DNA from: Cladophialophora immunda
Taxonomy: Eukaryota > Ascomycota > Eurotiomycetes > Chaetothyriales > Herpotrichiellaceae
Direction of reading: 5' to 3'
Assembly: GCF_000835495.1 (NCBI RefSeq)
Contig: NW_015622567.1
Coordinates: forward strand, 1 to 12,766
DNA: 12,766 bases
Position numbers and translations under genes: made by a program. How positions within the stretch are numbered: the stretch's first letter is position 1; each line of letters starts with the position of its first letter. Shown piece by piece: positions 1-8,437 of the stretch. The notes below the pieces were generated by a model that saw only the letters and a list, made by a program, of their open reading frames with translations, was not told the DNA's origin and did not search any database.

Positions 1-1181
1 AGCCTGAAACCGAGCGGTGGCTTCCGATGCTCCGACATGAGGTTCATGTTCACTGTCTGATGGTGGAATTCGAGTTGTCGAGCCTTGGGGTTCACCGAGC
101 TGTCCGGGGGCGTCATCGCTCCGCAGCAGAGACACTTGTCCTGGAACTTCAGCTGGGTTGGCTAAGGATTCACTCCTTTCCAGCGTTGCATCTTTTACAC
201 GGTCTGAATCTTCCATGCTCTTGTCCACGGCTCTGGAGGATTCCTTTGGGCGTTGCGTCGTCGACGGTTGTCCCAACCAGGGGAGGGAGGGGCCCCGTGT
301 GGGCTTGAGAGGTTTCGAGGTCTGGCCTCAGGTTGCGGGGGACGAGATGACGCCGGCGGGTGAGAGTTTACGTTGTCACGACTGTCAGTGTGTATGCGAC
401 GCGGCGCGGGGACCGCGCAACCTCAACTTGCCTGAGTGGAGGTTTGCTTTCTAGCCTCCGGCGCCTGAGCCAGGAGGGGATCGAACTTGTTCCCTCGGAT
501 GGCTTGAAGGTCGCTTAGCATGAGAGGACCACGCCGCCTGTATCAAAAAGAATGGACTGAAAATGAGGCTGCACGTGTGTGCGTGTTTGTCGAATAGCAG
601 AACGCACCTGCATATTCTCTGGAAGAGGAGACTCTTAGTCATCGCGGCCAACAGTGTAACCAAGTGGCGCGCAAGGTTCACCTGTTGATCTGCATCCAAC
701 GCGCCTACAACCCTCGGTGCAACCCCCAGGTGGCGCTCCTTCCCCCTCAGATCGGTGGTTCTCTGGCTCGATACCTGCCTCTATCTGGTTCTTAGGCAGA
801 TACGAGAGGCGTGCATGCCGCTCGAGTCGCCGTTGCTCCTCGACCAGATACCTCTTCACTCAACATGCGACCCAGCCTCTTTGGGCGACGGTGGCTTCTA
901 CGGTCCTCTGACGACTCTGCCTCAACCAGATACCACGAGCTATTCTGGCATTTCAGTTGACCTACGTGGTGTATTCCCTCCCACTTGTGAGGACTGCCAA
1001 TGCTCTAGGGATCGTGGATTAAGGCAAGCCACTCATCTCCCTGACCAGGCCAGCCTTTGCCGTCCAAGACACCTGAGCCAACGCTTCTATGAGAAGAAGC
1101 GGCGTTTCCCTCGGGACCGAAGACTTCGGACTCCGCGGCTCACTGTGCTCCGCTAGAAGTCATCTCACTCTGGTTGTCCAT
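1..1181 (-). CDS. Unrecognised multi-exon fungal protein, 3' part beyond the window
   Basis: Joining frames across introns gives a continuous coding track. The best-supported exons (minus strand) are 1004-852, 774-608, 537-431 (or 428) and 321 (or 326)-1. The introns 851-775 (GTATCT...CAG, 77 bases) and 607-538 (GTGCGT...ACAG, 70 bases) keep phase exactly. The next intron is either GC-AG (430-322, donor CAG/GCAAGT) or GT-AG (427-327); both keep the frame. The product has a probably helical segment containing DADQQVNLARHLVTLLAAM, then LSDLQAIRGNKFDPLLAQ, then a polar, Pro/Ser/Thr/Glu-rich and probably disordered stretch to the edge. The 5' end is unresolved. A model with ATG at 1181, introns 1168-1087 and 1072-1005 and a 14-base exon between them avoids all stops. 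Otherwise the start could be the ATG at 866. I do not recognise the family and assign no function. Existence is fairly sure; the first exons are weak. Confidence 0.6.
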
Positions 1182-1293
1182 CGGGTCACCAATAAGCGTC
1201 ACATTTTCCGTCTATGCGGCGAAGCCGATGCCTTCTACTAGACGATCCAAACAAAACGGGACGTCGTTCTGGAGGTTGACCTTCGGCTCCATA

Positions 1294-1325
1294 ATCGAGA
1301 GACAGTGCGATCGAGAGACGGTGCG
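1294..1325. repeat. Tandem repeat, two 16-base units
   Basis: The unit ATCGAGAGACRGTGCG occurs at 1294-1309 and again at 1310-1325 with one mismatch (A/G). It lies just upstream of a minus-strand ATG at 1292 that opens a coding-like frame, so it may be in the leader or promoter of the left-edge gene. It is too short to call a regulatory element. Confidence 0.6.
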
Positions 1326-1939
1326 TGCGGGAACCGCCGTCGCTGCTGGACCTGGGTTCACTCCGCGAAGCTGAGGAGAATGAACCAAAGACGCATATCG
1401 AAGACCGAAGGGAGTGTGAATGATAGAAGCCCAGGCGAGAGCCGCTCCGGCACTAGAGAAAAGTCCTGGAGATGATTGTGATAAAAGCAGTTGGTCGTTC
1501 TGGAAGAATCATGAATGGTACGTCACCGCTAGCTGACAGTCCTTGGAGGGTGGAGCCATCCTTTGTCTTCATTCGGACGACAAGGACACATATTACGCTA
1601 CGTAGGCTACAGCGTCGAAATAGTTTGGACTCGCGGAAAGTCTTGCTAACACGATTCACGGAATACTATCCCGTACTACGGCCTAAAGGGATCCCTCATA
1701 GTTCTTTCATCCTCAGGGCCACGGGTATTCAGTGTGATTCGGGTCAGGGTGGTTGGACGCCTTTCTGTAAACCGCCGCCACCGGGTGTCCAAAACTATAC
1801 TTTGGTGTCAGGGGTGAAAGGGGGACCCTCCCACTCAATATTTTGGATGTCGGTCCCATCTAGCGAAGGGGTCAAAGATCGCGCCCCCAAAAAAAGGCTG
1901 AGCGACCAGAACATTTTGGATCTTCGCTAGAATCATATT
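1326..1939. other. Intergenic stretch with no supported gene
   Basis: About 610 bases lie between the 5' side of the left-edge minus gene and the 3' end of the coiled-coil gene. Frames that stay open here (for example plus 1472-1930) begin with a plain ATG but have no recognisable domain and unconvincing composition, so I do not call them genes. Its right half holds the inverted-repeat block listed separately. The left part probably contains the promoter of the left-edge gene. Confidence 0.4.
1780..1931. repeat. Inverted-repeat block, possible DNA-transposon or MITE remnant
   Basis: A perfect 10-base inverted repeat, TCTAGCGAAG at 1859-1868 and CTTCGCTAGA at 1922-1931, encloses 53 bases. The 9-mer ATTTTGGAT occurs at 1840-1848 and again at 1913-1921 in direct orientation. 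A G-rich/C-rich run (1811-1832) precedes them. Subterminal repeats with a short inverted repeat resemble the ends of pogo/Fot-type fungal DNA elements, but no target-site duplication or transposase was found. The repeats are visible; the transposon origin is inferred. Confidence 0.3.
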
Positions 1940-3612
1940 CTATCGTCGAGGTCGTTTTGAAACCACGTTTCCCTGGATGGAGTCTTCCACGGTCTGACTC
2001 GACGTTATCCCGTCGAGATCACCCATGAAGATGAAGCGAACCAGAGACCACCACGAAGACTGCACACCCCCGAGAATCCACATGGAGACAAAGGCTGAAA
2101 TGGACTCGGCGTCCCGGTCAAGCAGATCCCACGCGAAAGACGAGTATTGAGTGGGTGGAGGAACAGCGAGTGGTTCTTCTAGACTCGAGACATGGGACAT
2201 GGTGTCCAGAATAGGCTGGGCCAGGAAAGGAAGAATGTCCTTATTTCGTTCCTCGTGGTCGCGGGGGCGAAGATGCAGAGCGTGACCACTCTCATTCAGA
2301 GATTCGGAGATTCCGGGTTCATCGCTTCGTCGGTTGGCAGGTTGTCAAATTGACCGGGGCCAAAAAGTGCATCTGACTCTTCGGACATCGGTCCCGGTCC
2401 TTCGGCGACCAGATGACTCAAGGTATTGATGCCCGTGGTCAGGTCAGCCAACTCTCCCATCAACTGCGCCCGGCGCTTCGGAAAAGCTCCTGGAGCCTCT
2501 TGTGAGTATTGGTCCACAGGTAGACCAACCGCCGTTCTCATCTGCACGTCTTCCTGGAGCGCAGTGTGCTCTTTTGTGAGATCCAGCAGCCTATCCTTGA
2601 CTTCCCTCTCTTTTCCGGGCTGGTGCAGACAGTCGTTCTTGACCAGTTAGCTCATGCTTCGGCGACTGCAAATTATTGCAATTCTGGTTTGGTCCATCAT
2701 GGAGAGTCTCGGGAATCCTTTTGATCGCTTGAACGCTGATCTCGGAGTCATTCCCATCAGAAGCCGACGGCCCTAATATGTCCTCGTAAAGTTGTTGCTC
2801 GGAATCTTTCAATTCCCATTCTGCTGGAACGAGAGTCGATTCTACCATATCAAGGTCAATGTCCCGGGCTTCCAGCTCTTGGAAAGTCGCATTCATCTCT
2901 CGCAAGCTGGCCGTCGCTCTGTCATGACTATTTCCTTGGGGAGGAATTGTTCCGCCTGCGTCAAGGAAGCTGCGAAAGGCTTCTTGTAGTCGATTTCGCG
3001 CACGTTTTACCCTGCTCCCTTTGTCTCTTGCCTGAATCTGGAGAGCTTGGACTTTCTGACGCTGCCGCCTAATCTTCTGGACCTTGGTGACGAAGCGAAT
3101 TGGATCATCTACCTGGTTTATGTGACTGAATGTATCATTGTGATTTGTTAAATCCTCCTTCAGAAGTTCAGGCAAGTCGAAAGTGTTGTGTGATTCTGCG
3201 ACAAGAACGGGTTCTGCATCCCAAACTACGTGTGGAATGGGCGAGGCACCTCTTCTCACAGCGGTATTCTCTGGTGATGGGTACGATGTTCATAAAATTC
3301 GTTTTCACATCTTCAAGTGTTGCGGCATGTGACTCCGGTCCTGCCCCTCCATTCGCCGGATGGTGGTCACGTTCGGGGGATAAATAACCGGTATCGTATT
3401 TGGAGTAGTGAGTCGAAGATTGTGGACATCCAGCGCTACATACACGTCAGGGTAAGTCTTGAGCTGGCTCACGTCAAGCTGACATAGACATACCTAGCAA
3501 CGTGATCGCGCAGTTCCAAAGCTTCATATCCTTCATTCCACGGGTCCATGACGATTCGGCGGGCATCGGTGCCATTAGGCCGCGGATGCCAGGTGCGACT
3601 GGCTGCCGACAT
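1940..3612 (-). pseudogene. Coiled-coil family gene (uncharacterised fungal family) with broken reading frame
   Basis: The minus strand encodes a protein homologous to the one at the right edge of the window. Segments in order: an N-terminal exon 3612-3494 from ATG 3612; an intron 3493-3437 (GTATGT, branch CTGAC, TAG); a polar stretch; a charged helical region (about 3130-2780) with LVPAEWELKDSEQQLYEDI; a second helical part with EVKDRLLDLTKEHTALQEDV (about 2612-2550); and a C-terminal SMWILGGVQSSWW segment ending at TAG 1940. The frame changes near 3270, near 2647 and between about 2320 and 2350. Canonical introns do not explain the last of these. One weak intron option (donor GTTCAA, acceptor CACCAG near 2612) could explain the second. 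Repeated shifts suggest a decaying copy, although assembly indels are possible. The family recurs in filamentous ascomycetes with no known function. Homology is fairly sure; pseudogene status is less so. Confidence 0.5.
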
Positions 3613-4561
3613 CCCAATTGTATGAATAATCCAGTTACTAATAGGGAACGTCAAGACAGGCCCAGAGAAAGCAGCAGGGGCACATGGAATAACAACACAT
3701 CAGGGAATGGGCCACGAGAGCGTACCGAGTGCGCTGTACAAAGGGCCAGGAAAGTTTGGCGAACCTGGGAGGCCGGCAAATGGTCAACAGTGGTCTCAGC
3801 CGCAAGAAAGTATCCCGCTGGACAGGGTCGAAACGAGAATGTAATATGATGGGGAAGTGTGCAGGCCGGCGGCGGATGCGAGGAGGAGAGGCTAGTAAGG
3901 CAGAAAGGACAAATGCCAATGCAAGGCGTCTCCTTAGACTCAGACACGAGCTGCCTAGCCGGATGAGTGGTACCGGCGTCTACCACAAACGGTAAAGGTT
4001 CGTAAAGTGTAAATAACCTTTTTTGTTAGACCTCTCATATTTGGGGCTCCATTGGGCTTCGTTGTGTCCACCGCGGCTTCTCCGCCTTCTACTCCGTACA
4101 TGTTCCTATTCGTCGGGATCGGGCAAATGGGCACAGATATCACTGCCGTAGTCACCGTCACATGTGTCCATCACGCGGCATCGCCTTAGCCTCATACCCC
4201 ACTCTACAAGGACGTCTTGGGACGAAGCCGCAAGCATTTTGTCCAAGCACCGTATCTGCCCTCCTGTCCTCCTCGAAAGGTTACAAAGAGTTTTGCTGCA
4301 TATACCCGCACTCTCGCAGATGGTTGGACCGCTGTAGTGTCCTTTCTTCTCCCCTCGGTAGACGCGGCTCTTCCAGGGGCAGACAAGACGCTGCCTCGAT
4401 TCAAACGTCCCGGCTTTCACTCGGCCTGATTGTGGACACGGCCTCGATTGCACATTGGCTTTGTATGGCATCATATGGCCCCGTGGAACGGTCTAATACA
4501 TCGTAGAGCAGGTTCCAGGATGGATGTGTTGAACGGAAAGCGGCCACCCACGGAGGTGAGG

Positions 4562-4567
4562 CACGTG
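4562..4567. promoter_or_regulatory. E-box CACGTG
   Basis: A perfect palindromic E-box in the non-coding divergent region, in the context GCACGTGACC. Fungal bHLH factors bind CACGTG. It is about 680 bases upstream of the WD40 start and 950 bases upstream of the coiled-coil gene start. A single 6-base match has low specificity. Confidence 0.2.
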
Positions 4568-5114
4568 ACCGGCTCTTGGGCCCAGCTCTCGACCACAGGA
4601 TCAGTCGCACGCGAGGGTCTCCTTCCCTGAGCCACCAGCCGACCCCCGTGGGTTTGCGTTGGCGGCACACTACAGTACATAGAGCCGTCGATGATTCTTT
4701 GGTGCGTCTCGCCGTTCTGACGCCATCGCTACAACGAACACGGGAATGAGAAACCCTGCGCGTCGCGGACGCTCGAAAATCCATGTGCGGAGCTCCCCGG
4801 CAACACCTCTCCACCCCAAGAGGGTGGTAAAACTTGCAATCCTGCAGCGGAGGGCGTAGATGGTTTCGCAGCCCCGCGTCGCGAACATTGTATGGGGACC
4901 TCTTTCGCCCTACGGTGCCGCCAGCTGGTCAGTAGAGTCGCCCTCACACGCTCCCCTTCCCCCCTCCGAAAAACAAGGTTTCCCCTTCCGTGTGATTGTC
5001 TGCGTGACCCGGAGATGATGCGAGATGGTCGCTTGAAGCGATGTCTCTTCACATCGTCTTCCAATCGGCTCTCTGGCTGCCACCCCGTAGGCGACGATCC
5101 GAATCACGGCGGCG

Positions 5115-5143
5115 TCACCTGGAAGATGCGGTTCACCTGGAAG
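5115..5143. repeat. 11-base direct repeat in the WD40 gene leader
   Basis: TCACCTGGAAG occurs at 5115-5125 and again at 5133-5143, 18 bases apart, about 100 bases before the WD40 ATG at 5245. It may be a regulatory repeat in the promoter or 5' leader, or chance. Confidence 0.3.
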
Positions 5144-5244
5144 GACGGTTGGCGGGATAAGAGCTTGCGCCATGTGGTTCGGCAGACATCTTCTTCGATC
5201 GCAGTTCAAGGACCTTTTGCGGCGTCGACGGACGCTCAAATGTC

Positions 5245-8116
5245 ATGCCTGTAGAATTTCCATCGCGCTCAAGCCCGACTGAGACGGCTCCTCTGGAGCC
5301 GTGCGCGTCGACCGAGTCAGTGTTCCTACTATGCCAAGGGTCAACCGTTTTATGTCTGAGGCATGACACTCTTGCCGTTGAACGTCGGTTTGAAGAGCAT
5401 TCGGAGGACATCCGATGGATATCAGCCGACAACGTTAGCGGAACTGACGCCGGGAGACTGGTCGTCACTTACGACGTTGGACAAACCGGCATCGTGTGGG
5501 AGTTGTCCACCGGCAGGCAACTATCTCGTTTCGTGTCAAAAGAGTCTCTCAACGTCGCGCACTGGATAGGGAATGAGCACGTCGTGTTTGGTCGGTTGGG
5601 TTTCTTAGACCTCATTGGGGTTCCGCTAATAACGTACAGGTGGCGCGACAGGAAATATAACGTCGTGGAAACCTAAAACAGGCGACTACTTCTCTACCCG
5701 TACCATATCCAGCCCCGTCACGGCCATCGCTCTGTCATCAGACCGCGAGATATACGCTCTCGGGTGAGTGGGTCGCTTATCGACCTTGACGTCGAATCGT
5801 CCGGCTAATCCTGGTAGATACAACAACGGCTCGATTCTGTTGGCGGCATTGCGGCCGTCATTCATCATCTTTCACACCTTGACGACGAACCGTCTGCATT
5901 CGCCGATTGCTTCCATGGCGTGGCACGCGTCGAATCCCACGCAAAAGTTCGATATTTTGGCCACTCAGACGGCGAACGGAGACGTGAGGGTGTGGCGTGT
6001 CTCGAAACCCGCAACCGATGAGGCTCCTCGAGTCATCCATGACCTCAAGAGTTCCGGTGTGTACGCTCCTGGTCGAAATGGGATGTCATGGTCTAAAAAT
6101 GGCCGGATCGTCCAATTTTCCAAAGGCAAGATCTGGGCATGGGATGTCCGGTCCAGACACGTCACATGTACAGCCATTCCGACGGTCGAGGGCGTCAGAG
6201 CCATTGCCTGCCACGGACCGACTGGATCTCTCTTCACTCTAGGACCAGGCCATACCGTCCAAAGGTATGACGTTATGACAGCACAATTAGTCGCAAATAT
6301 AGAGCACATACCCCCGAGTGTGCCGCCAACACAGCCCGAAGATATGAGCGCTGCTGTATCCACCACGTGGAAAGGCGAGAGAGCGGCCGCTTCGCCCCTC
6401 GTCCGGGCCACGAGCGAATGGGGTGCTTTTGAGCCCGTGAGAAGGGCACGTGGTGACATCGTCGGGGCTCCATCAGCAATCGTCTCCCTCGCCGGCGGCG
6501 CCGGCTACCCCCCAACATCCTTTGCCGCCGGCGTCCGGCCCGGTTCTTCGTCTGCGCCGGTGCCAGGTCGACTGTCCAGCCAGGTTTGCCAGCCCCCGTC
6601 TCCCGACACGACCACAACTGCCGGGAAAGGCTCTCGTTTAAGGCAGGAAACCATCGTGAGGCCGGGGAAAAGACCGGTTCCAGAACTGTTCCCTCATACC
6701 CGAGCTCGACTGCATGATGGTATCTCGGATCGAGCCCCTCGATCGTTCGACGGGGCTCGTATGGCGCCTGCCGATTGGCGCCGCCAAATGCTGAGTGTTG
6801 TGTTTGGCTGGGAAGAAGAGGTTGAGAAACTCATCCAGGACGAGCTCGGCCGCCATCCGCTAGACAGCCGGAATGCAATTTTCCTCGCGACGTGGCTGAA
6901 CCGAGACTCCGATTATCTGGCTGAGATCATGAGTTTGATGGACCCAGATTCGAACCCCGATTGGGCCTTGTTGGCTCTCAGCACGGCCGGCGATGAAGTC
7001 GCGGACAAGAAGATCACTGGCACTTTTATCGAGAAGATGATTGGGAGTGGTGAGATCCATACTGCCGTTACTTTAATGCTTGTCAAAGGTCTTGCGAGCG
7101 AGGCAATCGATCTGTACGCCCACCATCGTCAATACATGGAGGCTGTGCTTTTAACCTGTCTTACCAAACCAGACGCCTCGCAGATGCAATTTGACCTAGT
7201 GCAACAGTGGGGCAGGCATGTCGAAAGCTCACAGCATTCCCTCGCACTACGATGCTTCTCGTGTACGGAGGTTAAGCTTTCTGATCTTCAGATTTCTCCA
7301 AATGCCCGGATGGCCACAAACACGACTTTAGATGCCGTCGCTGGTCCTCAAGCGCGACAGACTCAGACGCCGAAGACTATGCAATATCCGGAAATATTTA
7401 GAAAGACGTTGGAAAGAGCGCAAGCCACAGCCCAAGTGACGGGGATTGCTTCTCAGACGTCACAGACATCAGCCTTAACGCTGATTATTCCACCAGAAAG
7501 ACCACTCGAAACTCAATGTGAATCCCAAGGTCTAAAACCCGAAGATCGGACCTCAACTGCTGCTGCGACAGTGACTCCGATTGCAGACTCAGCCATCGAT
7601 CGATCCGCCTTATCCCCTGGAGGATTTGGCTCTTACCACCTGGACAATGCTCACCGCATCTGCCGTGCTCTGTCCGACCAAGCGGCAGCGCTGGGCGGCT
7701 TTCAACGAAGTAAGCTGGCAACCATAGAAGAAACATCCATCGATGTTGATCCGCCACAACGCCCTCCCTCGGCACTTCCAACTCGTCGCTCCTTCTCTGC
7801 GAGATCCACAGCTTCCGGGATGGACATTGAAGGCGAACCAGCTTCTGATGCAAATGGCGGTGCACGAAGAAATCATCCAGCGCTAAGCTTCTTCTCAGGT
7901 TTAGGCCTAGAAACTGCTAGCTTAGGGATAACAGAAGTGATTCCGAAGAACAGAACGGGTGTCATGGGGCCGTTGGAAAATGACGTTTACCGCCTTCCTA
8001 CCCGAGTAGGGGATATCGACCGGCTAGGATCTAGCCGAGCACCAGCGTCGCCCGAATCGCTGAGACGGATCCCTAGGCATCCGGCCTACAATGGTCGCAT
8101 TGGGGGTAGCAGGTGA
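5245..8116 (+). CDS. WD40-repeat protein with alpha-helical repeat domain (fungal family)
   Basis: Three exons: 5245-5590, 5640-5763 and 5818-8116. Intron 5591-5639 is GTCGGT...GCTAATAACGTACAG; intron 5764-5817 is GTGAGT...GCTAATCCTGGTAG. Joining restores one frame of 922 codons plus TGA. Residues about 30-300 form a WD40 propeller, with blade-like endings at GIVWELSTG, NITSWKPKTG, DVRVWRVS and KIWAWDVRS. Residues about 475-640 are helical, from LSVVFGWEEEVEKLIQDEL to LALRCFSC. Together they give the propeller-plus-solenoid layout seen in coat and membrane-trafficking scaffolds. The C-terminal 280 residues are Ser/Thr/Pro-rich, probably disordered, with TPIADSA and SPGGF motifs. I recognise the fold series from conserved Pezizomycotina WD40 proteins of unknown function; a scaffold role is inferred. 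ATG 5245 is chosen as the first ATG in frame, 69 bases after an in-frame TAA. The tail may be altered where it meets the regulator fragment at 8120. Confidence 0.88.
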
Positions 8117-8437
8117 ATCGAACGATGGCGCAATCTTCGTTCGAGATGACCAGCGGAGGCGTGCTGGTGGCCGAGGAGACCGTGTCACGCATGACACCAA
8201 GCCAGGTGGAACAAGGCTCTAGCAAAACTGAAACTTATCTCCCAGGTCATGCATTGGCGTCCGTCCTATTTACTCGTGTTTGTTGATCGCCCTCGTATAC
8301 AACTTTCTCCTAATTTCAATTACCTCGACGTAGCTCTTGCTCAGCGAGGGACGTCTAGATTCCCTGGAGTTGTAACCTGCATCCTACGTACTACATTCTA
8401 GTCTCTATATGGCTTACAAAGAAATTCCCCGCCACTG
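8117..8437. other. Convergent intergenic region
   Basis: About 320 bases separate the stop codons of the plus-strand WD40 gene and the minus-strand regulator. The left third is the regulator fragment. The rest (8226-8437) shows no gene and should contain both 3' UTRs. No distinct terminator is expected for fungal polymerase II genes and none was seen. Confidence 0.5.
8120..8225 (-). pseudogene. Decayed fragment of a second fungal transcription factor gene
   Basis: Bases 8124-8205 align without gaps, at a constant offset of 1250, to 9374-9455 inside the neighbouring transcription factor gene. By my count 63 of 82 positions match. Read on the minus strand, the fragment encodes WLGVMRDTVSSATSTPPL followed by VISNEDCAI. 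The intact gene has WLGVVCDTILSAISKCPP and VISDEDCAI at residues about 525-553 (18 of 27 identical). Upstream, ARALFHL lies in another frame, so an indel has broken it. No other part of the domain is found on either side. The fragment lies right after the WD40 stop codon and about 210 bases beyond the stop of the intact regulator, in the same orientation. It is best read as the last trace of a diverged paralog. Confidence 0.7.

Larger units (their letters stand above)
3613..5244. other. Long divergent intergenic region
   Basis: These 1.6 kb separate the start of the minus-strand coiled-coil gene from the start of the plus-strand WD40 gene, so both promoters should lie here. Several overlapping ORFs of 66-137 codons occur on both strands, but none has a recognisable domain, a supporting intron structure or a frame that stands out. 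A palindromic CACGTG box is at 4562-4567, followed by AC (CACGTGAC, the usual fungal bHLH target form). An 11-base direct repeat sits near the WD40 start (listed separately). Nothing else is identifiable. Confidence 0.5.

Noticed and set aside
455..545. tRNA-like segment on the minus strand with a B-box-like GTTCGATCC (478-486)
   Set aside because: Stems do not pair, the A-box is poor, and the same bases fit as an exon of the left-edge gene (GNKFDPLLAQ) bordered by a good acceptor.
844..934. Repeated ACCAGATACC (844-853 and 925-934) as a regulatory or structural repeat
   Set aside because: The first copy overlaps a splice donor and the second encodes WYLV in the left-edge gene's exon; two copies of a 10-mer in this context are not convincing.
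4546..4653. 8-base inverted repeat ACCCACGG / CCGTGGGT as transposon ends
   Set aside because: Too short, about 90 bases apart, with no other element features or target duplication seen.
4401..5239. Several overlapping ORFs of 70-137 codons on both strands
   Set aside because: They overlap one another in different frames, lack domains, and have arginine- and proline-rich composition typical of chance frames in GC-rich DNA.
5768..5817. Extension of the WD40 exon 3 frame upstream to a GTG at 5768
   Set aside because: It lies inside a GTGAGT...TAG intron; splicing joins ALG to YNNGSIL cleanly.
6480..6560. GC-rich near-palindrome (GCCGGCGGCGCCGGC) as a hairpin regulatory element
   Set aside because: It lies within the low-complexity Ala/Gly/Pro coding part of the WD40 gene and the symmetry is imperfect.
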